Source: Streptomyces zhihengii (GTDB lineage: Bacteria; Actinomycetota; Actinomycetes; Streptomycetales; Streptomycetaceae). From it: a stretch of 64,000 nt of DNA. The notes beneath the pieces were generated by a model. The model saw nothing but the letters and a program-made list of their open reading frames with translations, had not been told where the DNA came from and ran no database searches. Positions 8,084 to 16,278 of this stretch are shown piece after piece. Location: assembly GCF_016919245.1 (NCBI RefSeq), contig NZ_JAFEJA010000001.1, positions 5,419,501-5,483,500 on the forward strand. Reading direction: 5' to 3'. How positions within the stretch are numbered: the stretch's first letter is position 1; every line of letters starts with the position of its first letter. A program made the position numbers and the translations under genes.

Positions 8084-11005
8084 TCAGCGTTCCGCCACCG
8101 CGTACGTCTCGACGCCGAAGAGGGAGTACCCGAAGCGCGTCGCGCGCTCGTCGCCCTGGACCCGCACGAAGCGGGTGTCCTCGGCGTCCAGGCGGACGCT
8201 CTCGCGGCCGCCCCTGCCGTCGGTGACGGTCGCCGCCGTGCGCCAGGTGACGCCGTCGGCGGAGACCTGTATGCGGTAGGCCGTCGCGTACGCGTCCTGC
8301 CAGTGCAGGACGACCTGCCCCACCCGCGCCGGGCGGGCCAGCTCCACCTGCCACCAGGCGCTCGGGCCGGTGGGCGAGGACCAGCGGGTGGCGCCGTCCC
8401 CGTCGGCCGCCGCCGAGGCCGGGAAGTCGGCGGTCTCCTCGCCGGACGCCGAGGCCCGCGCGCCCGGCGCGCGGGCCAGGTCCGGTCCGCCGGTCCGCGG
8501 GAACGCGCGCACGGTCAGCGTGGACTGCTGGCCGGCGAAGGCGATCGGCACCCGGTACTCGCCCGCCGGGGTGTCCTCGGGGACCGTCACCTCGACGGGG
8601 ACGGTCGTCCTGGTCCCGCGCGGCACGGTGGTGCGCTGCGGCACCCGCACCTCGATGCCCGCCGGGGCCCGCGCCGTCAGCTCGCCGCGCACCTCGCCGG
8701 GCCGCTGCGCGGTCAGCCGTACGTCCGCCCGCAGCGGGGCGCCGCCGATCTCGGCGCCGGCCTGTTCGCGGTCGAGCGCGAGGCCGGCCGCCGGCTCGTC
8801 GGCGAACCACGGGACGAGCGAGCGCACGGACACCGGCCGGGGGCCGTCCGGCGCGACCCGCAGCGCGTCCACCGTGAGCTCCTTGACGTCCGTCTGCGTC
8901 CAGCCGCCCGCGGAGAGCGGGGCGAGCCGCCGCCAGCCCTCGCCGGGCACATGTCCTTCGAGGTGGCCGGGGGAGGTGTGCCCCGGCTCGGTCATCGTCG
9001 TCACGGCCGTCACCGGGCGGGGCCTGCCGAGGCTGACGGAGCCCTCGCCCGCCCCCGCGCCCGCGCGGTCGGCTCCCGTCCAGGCCCGGGACTCCTTCTC
9101 CGCCCGGTCGAGGAACGCGCCGAGCACGCCCTTGCCGACGGTGACCCGGCCCGCCGCGAGCTCCCGCCGGAGCGGTTCCAGCGCGAGGGAGGCGTCCCAC
9201 GCGGCCTGCCCGTCCCCGCGGGTCTGGGCCAGCAGCATGTCGACGGCCTTCTCGCCCGCCCGCCCGTAACGGGCGAGCTGGTCCAGCCACGGGCGCACCT
9301 CCTCGGCGAGATCCCCGCCCGCCGTGGTGCGCAGGTTCCCGGGCGCCTCGCGCATCACACCGAAGGCGGCCCGCAGCGCGACGGCCGCCCGCTCCTGCGC
9401 CTGGGCGTCCGTGGTGGCGCGGGTGCGCCAGAACTCGTCCAGCAGCGGCCGCAGATACGCCGATTCGGCGTCGGGGCTGAGGACCGAGGAGGCGTCGTTG
9501 CCCGCCAGCGCCCCGAGCGCCTCGCGTGCGCGGGCGTCGGGGCCGGCCAGGTCGTCGAGCGCGGCCCGCCAGGACTCCTGGGGCCGGTAACCCTTCGGGT
9601 TCCAGGCGAAGTCGGCGGCCGTGAAGAGCGGGACGCGGGAGGCCGACGCCTGCTCCATGGCGTTGACGAGGAGCGCCGCCGAGCCGCCGGCGACCGCCGG
9701 TTCGCGGCCCGTGTAGGGGCCGAGGAAGATCCGGTCCTGGGCGTAGTCGTTGACCGGGTAGTTGTCCATGGTGACCAGCGGATGGCCGAAGGCCCGCCGC
9801 GTCTCGGTCAGTTCCCGCCCGGTGATGGTGCGGGGCACCACGCCGACGCCCGTCCACGCCACCCGGATGCCGTCGTCCAGCTCGCCGGCGAGCGCGCGCC
9901 GGTAGTCGGTGACGCCGTCCTGGTAGTACTCGGTCGGCACCACGGACAGCGGCTCCGCGCCCGGGTGACGGTCCGCCAGGTGCCGCGCGACCGCGTCCGC
10001 GACCCGCGCGTGCGCCTCCGCCGCCGCCCGCGGGCCCGAACCGAAGGCCCGCGCGTCCCGGTCGCAGTGCCACTCGCTGTAGCTCACGTCCTGGAACTGG
10101 AGCTGGAACGCCCGTACGCCGAGGGCCCACATCCCGTCGATCTTGCGGGTCAGCGCCCGGATGTCGCCGTCGTCGGACAGGCACATGGACTGGGCCGGCG
10201 CCACCGCCCAGGCGAGCACCACGTGGTTGCCCCGGGCCCGCTCGGCCAGCTCCCTGAACTCCGCGCGCCGGTCCGCGGGATAGGCCTCGCGCCACATCGC
10301 CGTGCGGTACGGGTCGTCGCCGGGGGCGTAGAGGTAGCGGTTCTGCTTGGTGCGGCCCATGAAGTCGAGCTGCTCCATGCGCTGCCGGTGCGTCCAGGGC
10401 GTGCCGTAGAAGCCCTCCGTCGTGCCGCGCACCGCCGTCCCGGGCCAGTCGCGGATCACGACGCGCGGGACGCCGTCGTCCGTGAGGAGCTGGCGCAGCG
10501 TCTGCACGCCGTGGAACAGGCCGTCGTCGCCGACCCCGTCGAGCGCGACGGTGGCCCGGCCCGCCACCTCGCCGGCGGCCAGGCGGTAGCCGCCGGCGGG
10601 GAGATCCGTGACGTCCGCCGCGCGCAGGGCGCGCAGCGCCGCCGCGGCCTCGGGGCCGCCGACGCGGAACACCGGGCCCCGGCCCGGCAGCGTCTCGTGC
10701 ACGGTGCGCACCCCGGCGCGGCGCAGGACGTCCTTCAACAGGCCGACGGCGTACGGGTCGGCGCCCGGTGCGGCGGCCACGGTCGCCTCGGCGCCCAGCG
10801 CGAGGAAGCCCTCGCCCGCGCGCAGCGACTGGGGGCGGGGCCAGACGGACGGGACGGCCGAAGCGGCCTCCGGGTCCCGGGCGGTGCCCGCCGGTGACGC
10901 GGGATCGCCCGGTGCCGCCACCGCTCCCTGGGCGCCGCCCAGCAGACCGCCGATGACGGCCACCGCGAGCGCCGCCGCTGTACGCCTTCTCCCCGCGAGC
11001 CGCAC
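8084..11005 (-). CDS. Secreted GH84-type beta-N-acetylglucosaminidase-like protein with F5/8 C-type domain
   Basis: The 973-aa protein starts at GTG, 8 nt after GGGGAG, with a signal peptide ending near AVAAP (about residue 31). An N-terminal GH20b-like domain (about 50-180) precedes the GH84 catalytic barrel (about 185-475, EGFYGTPWTHRQR). An all-helical linker domain, an NPCBM/NEW3-like beta domain (about 760-845) and a C-terminal F5/8 type C sugar-binding domain (about 860-970) follow. GH84 enzymes remove GlcNAc by substrate-assisted catalysis using an Asp-Asp pair. Here the pair reads Gln305-Asp306 (FQDV), and the usual Lys in APKDDP is Gly229 (APGDDP). The general acid is kept but two substrate-contacting residues are changed, so the exact activity is uncertain. 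Confidence 0.85.
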   Translation of the reverse strand: MRLAGRRRTAAALAVAVIGGLLGGAQGAVAAPGDPASPAGTARDPEAASAVPSVWPRPQSLRAGEGFLALGAEATVAAAPGADPYAVGLLKDVLRRAGVRTVHETLPGRGPVFRVGGPEAAAALRALRAADVTDLPAGGYRLAAGEVAGRATVALDGVGDDGLFHGVQTLRQLLTDDGVPRVVIRDWPGTAVRGTTEGFYGTPWTHRQRMEQLDFMGRTKQNRYLYAPGDDPYRTAMWREAYPADRRAEFRELAERARGNHVVLAWAVAPAQSMCLSDDGDIRALTRKIDGMWALGVRAFQLQFQDVSYSEWHCDRDARAFGSGPRAAAEAHARVADAVARHLADRHPGAEPLSVVPTEYYQDGVTDYRRALAGELDDGIRVAWTGVGVVPRTITGRELTETRRAFGHPLVTMDNYPVNDYAQDRIFLGPYTGREPAVAGGSAALLVNAMEQASASRVPLFTAADFAWNPKGYRPQESWRAALDDLAGPDARAREALGALAGNDASSVLSPDAESAYLRPLLDEFWRTRATTDAQAQERAAVALRAAFGVMREAPGNLRTTAGGDLAEEVRPWLDQLARYGRAGEKAVDMLLAQTRGDGQAAWDASLALEPLRRELAAGRVTVGKGVLGAFLDRAEKESRAWTGADRAGAGAGEGSVSLGRPRPVTAVTTMTEPGHTSPGHLEGHVPGEGWRRLAPLSAGGWTQTDVKELTVDALRVAPDGPRPVSVRSLVPWFADEPAAGLALDREQAGAEIGGAPLRADVRLTAQRPGEVRGELTARAPAGIEVRVPQRTTVPRGTRTTVPVEVTVPEDTPAGEYRVPIAFAGQQSTLTVRAFPRTGGPDLARAPGARASASGEETADFPASAAADGDGATRWSSPTGPSAWWQVELARPARVGQVVLHWQDAYATAYRIQVSADGVTWRTAATVTDGRGGRESVRLDAEDTRFVRVQGDERATRFGYSLFGVETYAVAER

Positions 11006-11201
11006 GCCCGTGACTCCCCTCGGTCTCCCGTTCCGGTGGGCTCCGAGCCCACCACCCCGCCGCGAGGGTGTCAATGCGCGTGGTCGTTGCGCACCTTTTG
11101 CCCCGTGGTGGTGGATGATCGGAACCGCGTCCGTCGCCGGGGACGGCCGCCTGGGCCGGGAACGCGATGTGACCTGGGCCACGTTGACCGAACGTCGACG
11201 T

Positions 11202-11232
11202 CTGGGGCCGTGCCCACTGGGTAGGGCCCCAG
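11202..11232 (+). promoter_or_regulatory. Hairpin in the leader upstream of the 84-aa repeat protein
   Basis: CTGGGGCC pairs with GGCCCCAG, with further partial pairing inside. It lies 44 nt before the GTG of the small repeat protein and is followed by two copies of CGTTCACG. It could be part of a structured leader or an operator; no known riboswitch class is recognisable. Confidence 0.35.
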
Positions 11233-11276
11233 TGACCCGTTCACGACCGTTCACGTTCCGCTTGGAGTGATTCACC

Positions 11277-11531
11277 GTGGCCGCATCCGCCCAACTGCTG
11301 CTCGACGCGCTGTCCAAACAGGTCCCGGCGCAGCCGCAGCCCCCGATGACCTGCCCGCTCGCGCTCGACGCCCAGCCGCCGCTGGCCTATGACGTACCGC
11401 TCACCAGCGAGCCCCCGCTCGCGCACGCCGCCCCCCTCACCAGCGAGCCCCCGCTCGCCGACCTCGCCCCCCTGACCAGCGAGCCGACCGCCCCGGCCAC
11501 CGCGGGCGGCTCCGACTGCACGGGCATGTAG
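11277..11531 (+). CDS. Small Pro-rich protein with 12-aa repeats, function unknown
   Basis: The 84-aa protein begins (GTG) VAASAQLLLDALSKQ, a short amphipathic segment, followed by a Pro/Leu-rich region with three tandem units: PLTSEPPLAHAA, PLTSEPPLADLA and PLTSEPTAPA. It ends in SDCTGM and has just two Cys, at about positions 26 and 82. There is no clear signal peptide or membrane segment. A GGAG lies about 10 nt before the GTG. The stop is 11 nt before malQ, so the two are probably cotranscribed. I do not recognise the family. It could be a small regulatory or structural protein or a peptide precursor; the link to malQ is positional only. Confidence 0.6.
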   Translation: MAASAQLLLDALSKQVPAQPQPPMTCPLALDAQPPLAYDVPLTSEPPLAHAAPLTSEPPLADLAPLTSEPTAPATAGGSDCTGM

Positions 11532-11542
11532 AAGGAGTCCGC

Positions 11543-13672
11543 ATGGGCCTTGCCCGGCTCGCCGCGCTGCACGGCGTCGCCACCACGTTCTCGCCGTCCC
11601 CCGGCGTCACCGAGGTGGTCCCCGACGACACGGTCGTCGCCGTCCTCGGCGCGCTCGGCGTCGACGCCTCGACGCCCGGGGCGGTGCGTGCCGCCCTGGA
11701 GGCGGCCGACCGCGTCCGGGCGGACCGGCTGCTGCCGCCGACGGCCGTGCTCTGGCAGGAGCCCGCAGGCCCCCGCCTCCCCGCCGCGCTCACCGCTCTC
11801 CCCGCCGGCACGGAGCTGCGGGTGACGACGGAGCAGGGCCCGGAGCTCTCCCCGGCCGCCCCCCTGGGCCCGGGCGCCCCGGCCCCGGCCGGGTGGGCGG
11901 CGCTGCCCCACGGGGTCCACCGGCTGCGCGCCGAGGCCCCCGACGGGCGGGCCGGGGAGACGACGCTGATCGTCGCCCCCGGCGAGGCGCCCCGGCCGGG
12001 CGGGCGGTCCCACGGCTTCCTGGTCCAGCTCTACTCGCTGCTCTCCGGCCGCTCCTGGGGCATGGGCGACCTCGGCGACCTGGCCGAGCTGGCGACCTGG
12101 TCGGGGCGCGCCCTCGGGGCGTCCTTCGTCCAGGTGAACCCGTTGCACGCCGCCGTGCCGGGCGCCCCCTCCGACCCGTCCCCCTACCGGCCCTCGTCGC
12201 GCCGCTTCCCCGACCCGGTCCATCTGCGGATCGAGGACGTCCCCGAGTACGGCGGCGCGGACCCGGCGCAGCGCGCCCGGCTGGAGGAGCTGCGGGAGGA
12301 GGCGGCCGGACTGCGCGGCGCCGTCCTGCGCAAGGGCGCGCTGATCGACCGGGACGCCGTGTGGGCGCTCAAGCGCGAGGCGCTGGAGATCCTCCACACC
12401 GTGCCGCTCGGGCCCGGCCGGCACGCCGCCTACTGCGACTTCCTCGCCGAGCAGGGCCGCGCCCTGGAGGACCACGCGACCTGGTGCGCGCTCGCCGAGG
12501 TGCACGGCCCCTCCTGGCGCGACTGGCCGGCCGGGCTGCGCGACCCCGCGTCGCCCGAGACCGCCCACGCGCGGAGCGAGCTGATGGCGCGGGTCGACTT
12601 CCACTCCCGGCTGGTGTGGCTGACGGACACCCAGCTCGCCGCCGCCGGGCGGGCGGCCCGCGAGGCGGGGATGGCGGTGGGCGTCGTCCACGACCTGGCG
12701 GTCGGCGTCCACCCGGACGGCGCCGACGCCTGGGCCCAGCAGGACGTCTTCGCCGCCGGGATGTCGGTCGGCGCCCCGCCGGACGCCTTCAACGCCCGCG
12801 GCCAGGACTGGGGGCTGCCCCCGTGGCGCCCCGACGCGCTCGCGGAATCGGGCTTCGCCCCGTACCGCGGTCTGCTGCGCGGGGTGCTGCGCAACGCGGG
12901 GGCGCTGCGCATCGACCATGTGATGGGTCTGTTCCGGTTGTGGTGGGTGCCCGCGGGCGCCCCGCCCACCGAGGGGACGTACGTCCGCTACGACGCCGAG
13001 GCGATGCTCGCGGTCCTCGTCCTGGAGGCGCACCGGGCCGGTGCCGTCGTCATAGGAGAGGACCTCGGCACGGTCGAGCCGGGCGTGCGCGAGGCGCTCG
13101 CCGCCCGCGGCGTGCTCGGCACCTCGGTGCTCTGGTTCGAGCGGGACTGGGACGGCGACGGCCTGCCGCTGCCGCCGGAACGCTGGCGCGAGGGCTGTGT
13201 CGCCACCGCCACCACCCACGACCTGCCGTCCACCGCGGCCCGGCTGACGGGCGGCCACGTGGACCTGCGCCACCGGCTCGGTCTGCTGACCCGCCCCCTG
13301 GAGGAGGAGCGGGCCGAGGACACCGCCGATGTGCAGGCGTGGCTGGCGATGCTGGAGGGGTCGGGGCTGCTGCCCGAGGGCGCGGACGACGAGGAGGGCG
13401 GCATCCGGGCGGTCTACCGCTTCCTGCTGCGCACCCCGGCCCGGATGGTCGGCGTCTGGCTGCCCGACGCCGTCGGCGACCTGCGCCCGCAGAACCTGCC
13501 CGGCACCTGGGACCAGTACCCGAACTGGCGGCTGCCCGTCGCGGACGCCGAGGGCCGGCCGGTGACGCTGGAGGAGCTCGCGGCCTCGCCCCGGCTGCAC
13601 CGCTTCTTCGACGTGTTCGGCGGATTCGGGGTCGGGGGGTCCCGTACGGCACCCCCGGGCGCGCGGCCCTGA
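11543..13672 (+). CDS. malQ: 4-alpha-glucanotransferase (amylomaltase, GH77)
   Basis: The 709-aa cytoplasmic enzyme matches the long actinobacterial MalQ form: an extra N-terminal domain (about residues 1-150) before the GH77 barrel. Catalytic-region motifs are visible, including DLAVGVHPDGAD, the RIDHVMGL segment, the VVIGEDLGTVEP segment with the acid/base Glu, and TTHDLPSTA. It transfers alpha-1,4-glucan chains and works in maltodextrin and glycogen metabolism. The ATG has GAAGGAG 6 nt upstream. It follows the 84-aa repeat protein by 11 nt. Length and motifs are normal for the family. Confidence 0.95.
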   Translation: MGLARLAALHGVATTFSPSPGVTEVVPDDTVVAVLGALGVDASTPGAVRAALEAADRVRADRLLPPTAVLWQEPAGPRLPAALTALPAGTELRVTTEQGPELSPAAPLGPGAPAPAGWAALPHGVHRLRAEAPDGRAGETTLIVAPGEAPRPGGRSHGFLVQLYSLLSGRSWGMGDLGDLAELATWSGRALGASFVQVNPLHAAVPGAPSDPSPYRPSSRRFPDPVHLRIEDVPEYGGADPAQRARLEELREEAAGLRGAVLRKGALIDRDAVWALKREALEILHTVPLGPGRHAAYCDFLAEQGRALEDHATWCALAEVHGPSWRDWPAGLRDPASPETAHARSELMARVDFHSRLVWLTDTQLAAAGRAAREAGMAVGVVHDLAVGVHPDGADAWAQQDVFAAGMSVGAPPDAFNARGQDWGLPPWRPDALAESGFAPYRGLLRGVLRNAGALRIDHVMGLFRLWWVPAGAPPTEGTYVRYDAEAMLAVLVLEAHRAGAVVIGEDLGTVEPGVREALAARGVLGTSVLWFERDWDGDGLPLPPERWREGCVATATTHDLPSTAARLTGGHVDLRHRLGLLTRPLEEERAEDTADVQAWLAMLEGSGLLPEGADDEEGGIRAVYRFLLRTPARMVGVWLPDAVGDLRPQNLPGTWDQYPNWRLPVADAEGRPVTLEELAASPRLHRFFDVFGGFGVGGSRTAPPGARP

Positions 13673-13695
13673 GAGCCGTTCGCTACGTTGGCACC

Positions 13696-13926
13696 GTGGA
13701 CAAGAAGAACGCCTTGCGCGCCGGCGCCGTCGCGGCCGGTACGACGCTGATGATGCTGCTGATGTCGTCCCCCGCGCTCGCGCTCACCCCGGACGACGGA
13801 GACGACCCGGGTACCGGCCTGAGCGTGGCCGAGACCCTCGGCCTGTACGTCGTGGCGCCGATCGTGCTGTTCCTGGTGATCACGGGCCTGGTGATGGTGC
13901 TCGACAAGTCCAGGAAGCAGAGCTGA
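13696..13926 (+). CDS. Small membrane protein of unknown function
   Basis: The 76-aa protein (GTG start, VDKKNALRAG) has a hydrophobic N-terminal segment that may be a signal or first membrane helix (about residues 10-32, MMLLMSSPALAL). A short acidic Asp/Gly loop (DDGDDPGTG) follows, then a clear membrane helix (about 48-70) ending in the basic tail DKSRKQS. This fits a membrane protein with an extracellular acidic loop. TACGTT lies 6 nt before the GTG, so a leaderless transcript is plausible. It follows malQ by 23 nt. I recognise no family. Confidence 0.7.
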   Translation: MDKKNALRAGAVAAGTTLMMLLMSSPALALTPDDGDDPGTGLSVAETLGLYVVAPIVLFLVITGLVMVLDKSRKQS

Positions 13927-13952
13927 CGACGCGCTGACGCCGCTGTCCGAGA

Positions 13953-13984
13953 CGCCCCGGGTGCAGGCACCCGGGGCGCTTTCG
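13953..13984 (+). terminator. Terminator hairpin, perfect 12-bp stem
   Basis: CGCCCCGGGTGC pairs perfectly with GCACCCGGGGCG across a 2-nt loop and is followed by CTTTCG. It starts 26 nt after the stop codon of the small membrane protein and probably ends the malQ transcript unit. Confidence 0.75.
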
Positions 13985-14161
13985 TGTGCCCGGAGCCGGG
14001 CCGCCGGGCCGCCCCCGCCGGCTCGGAGCCGGCCGCTCCGTCCGGCCGTCGCCCCGACTGTTCAGCTCCGCTGAAAGGAATCATCGGAATTTTTCGATGG
14101 ACCTGAGGGGTCGACCCGCGTCACGGTGGTGATGTCCACGTCACCCATGGAGAGGTACCCG

Positions 14162-15082
14162 ATGCCCACGTCAGCCCCCGGCCGTGTCCGCCCCGACGGG
14201 ACGCGGGCCGCGCCGGGGCCGGGCGCCGGGCTGCTGCTCGCCGCGCTCGCGACGGTGGTGTGGTCGGGCAGCTTCATCACCTCGCGGGCCCTGCACGACT
14301 CGGTGCCCCCGGTGCAGGCCGCCTTCTGGCGGTGGGTCGTGGCCGTCGCGGCCGTGGCGCCGTTCGCCCTGCGGGCGGCCTGGCGGCAGCGGGCGCTGAT
14401 CCGGGCGCGTCTGCCGTACCTGCTCGTCGCCTCGCTGCTGGGGGTCACGCTCTACAACACCCTGGTCAACCAGGCCGGACTGACCACCACCGCGGGCAAC
14501 ATGGGCATGATCATGGCCGCTTCCCCGGTGCTGATGGCCCTCTTCGACCGGTTCGGCGGCGTGCGGCTCGGCCCGCGCCGCACGGCCGGGATGCTGCTGG
14601 CCTGCGCCGGAGTGGTGCTGCTCGTGGGGGACGGGACGCCGTCCTTCGACCCCGGCCCCGGCGATCTGTGGATGTTCGGCGCGGCCCTCAGCTTCGCCGC
14701 GTACAGCGCGCTGCTGCGGCGCCGGCCCCCGGAGATCGACGCGGCCGTCTTCCTGTTCGCCACGTTCGTCACGGGCACCCTGCTGCTCGCGCCCGCCTTC
14801 GCGGCCAGCGTCGTGCTCCAGGGCGGCTTCGAGCCGACCACGGGGACGGTCGGCCCGCTGGTGTACGTGGGCGTCTGCTCCTCAGCCGTCGCCTTCTTCG
14901 CCTGGAACCGGGCCGTCGCGCTGGTCGGCCCGGCCCGCGCGGGAGCGGTCTACCAGCTCCAGCCGGTGTGCGTCGCCCTGCTCGCCCACGTCCTGCTGGG
15001 GGAGTCGCTCGGGAGCGTCGGGCTGCTCTGCATGGCGCTGATCCTCGGCGGGGTGGCGCTGGCGGCCGCCCGCGAGACATGA
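14162..15082 (+). CDS. EamA (DMT) family transporter
   Basis: The 306-aa protein has ten predicted membrane segments in two EamA repeats of about 140 residues each, the hallmark of drug/metabolite exporters of the RhaT/YdcZ type. The N-terminal segment LLAALATVVWSGSFITSRAL is typical. Of several in-frame ATG codons, the one at 14162 is preferred because GAGAGG lies 6 nt before it. The gene is followed after 54 nt by a LysR regulator in the same direction, which could control it. Substrate is unknown; amino acids or other small metabolites are common for the family. Confidence 0.85.
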   Translation: MPTSAPGRVRPDGTRAAPGPGAGLLLAALATVVWSGSFITSRALHDSVPPVQAAFWRWVVAVAAVAPFALRAAWRQRALIRARLPYLLVASLLGVTLYNTLVNQAGLTTTAGNMGMIMAASPVLMALFDRFGGVRLGPRRTAGMLLACAGVVLLVGDGTPSFDPGPGDLWMFGAALSFAAYSALLRRRPPEIDAAVFLFATFVTGTLLLAPAFAASVVLQGGFEPTTGTVGPLVYVGVCSSAVAFFAWNRAVALVGPARAGAVYQLQPVCVALLAHVLLGESLGSVGLLCMALILGGVALAAARET

Positions 15083-15136
15083 GCCGCGGAGCCGCGGCGG
15101 TCCGGCGGGCGCCGGCGGCCGGATAGCGTGCGCCCC

Positions 15137-16060
15137 ATGACGGAGTGGGACATCAGGAAGCTGCGGATCCTGCGCACGCTCGACGAGCGGGGGACCGTGA
15201 CCGCCGCCGCCGAGACGCTGCGGATGACGCCCTCCGCCGTCTCCCAGCAACTGTCGAACCTGTCCCGGCAGCTCGGGGTCCCGCTGCTGGAGGCGGACGG
15301 CCGGCGGGTGCGGCTCACCGGCGCCGCGCGGCTGGTGCTGCGCCACGCGGAGGAGGTCTTCGCCCAGCTCGAACGCGCGGACGCCGAGCTGGCCGGCTAT
15401 CTGCGGGGCGAGACGGGCACGGTGCGGGTGGCGGCCTTCCCGACCGCGGTGACCGCCCTGGTCGTCCCGGCGGTGCTGCGGCTGCGCGCCGAACACCCCG
15501 GACTCGACGTCCGGGTGCGCGAGGCGGAGGCGGCCGAGGCGTACGAGCTGCTCTCGGCCGGCCGGGCGGACCTCGCGCTCTCGCTGGCGGCCCAGGCGCC
15601 CACGGTCCGCGACCCGGCCTTCACCCTGGTGCCGCTGCTCGCGGACCCGCTCGACGTGGCGCTCCCCGCGGACCACCCCCGGGCCTCGGCCGAGGGGCTG
15701 CGGCTCGCGGATCTCGCCGGCGAGCCGTGGATCTTCGGCGGCAGCGGCCCCTGGTCGCGGATCACGCTCACCGCCTGCGAGGCGGCCGGCTTCGTGCCGG
15801 AGCAGGCGCACTCGGCGGCCGGGTGGACGGCGATCCTCGCCATGGTCGAGGCGGGCATGGGCGTCGCGCTGGTGCCGCGGATGGCGGCCGCCGGGCGCCG
15901 CCGCGGGGTGGTGATGCGGGTCCTCGCCGAGGACCAGCCGCGCCGCCACGTCCTCGCGGCGCTGCGCCGGGGCGCGGAGGCGGCCCCGGGGACCGCCCGC
16001 GTCCTCGCCGCCCTGCGCGCCGCCGCGCGCGAGCCGGAGACGGCGGCGCCGGCCCGCTGA
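15137..16060 (+). CDS. LysR family transcriptional regulator
   Basis: The 307-aa protein has an N-terminal winged helix-turn-helix (about residues 5-65, VTAAAETLRMTPSAVSQQLS) and a periplasmic-binding-protein-like effector domain (about 90-295). The ATG at 15137 is preferred over a GTG 9 nt upstream because TAGCGT precedes it by 7 nt, suggesting a leaderless start. Unlike most LysR genes it points the same way as its neighbour, the EamA exporter, and not away from it. The effector is not predictable. Confidence 0.85.
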   Translation: MTEWDIRKLRILRTLDERGTVTAAAETLRMTPSAVSQQLSNLSRQLGVPLLEADGRRVRLTGAARLVLRHAEEVFAQLERADAELAGYLRGETGTVRVAAFPTAVTALVVPAVLRLRAEHPGLDVRVREAEAAEAYELLSAGRADLALSLAAQAPTVRDPAFTLVPLLADPLDVALPADHPRASAEGLRLADLAGEPWIFGGSGPWSRITLTACEAAGFVPEQAHSAAGWTAILAMVEAGMGVALVPRMAAAGRRRGVVMRVLAEDQPRRHVLAALRRGAEAAPGTARVLAALRAAAREPETAAPAR

Positions 16061-16190
16061 CCGCCGGGCGGGAGCCGTGCGGCCGGGGCCGACGGCCGGC
16101 CGTCGCCGCGAGCCGGCGTCTGCCGGACCCGCCCGCTCGACCTCCGCCGCCCGCCGGGCGTGCGGCGGGAGCCGCACGGCCGGGCCCGCC

Positions 16191-16265
16191 CATGGCGCCG
16201 GGCCCCATGGCGCCGGGCCCCATGGCGCCGGGCCCCATGGCGCCGGGCCCCACGGCGCCGGGCCC
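16191..16265. repeat. 15-bp tandem repeat, five copies
   Basis: The unit CATGGCGCCGGGCCC occurs at 16191, 16206, 16221 and 16236, and again at 16251 with one change (CAC for CAT). Each unit contains GGCGCC, and the junction makes GGGCCC and CCATGG palindromes. It sits between the LysR stop and the 3' end of the P450, at the edge of the conservon-terpene block. Confidence 0.95.
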
Positions 16266-16278
16266 CGCGCGGCGGGGG

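Noticed and set aside
13683..14448. Minus-strand open frames opposite the small membrane protein and the EamA gene.
   Set aside because: They lack start signals and domains and run through a terminator; plus-strand genes explain the sequence.
16191..16265. Regular repeats considered as a CRISPR array.
   Set aside because: Units are directly adjacent with no unique spacers and no cas genes are present; the same applies to the repeats at 33880 and 51787.
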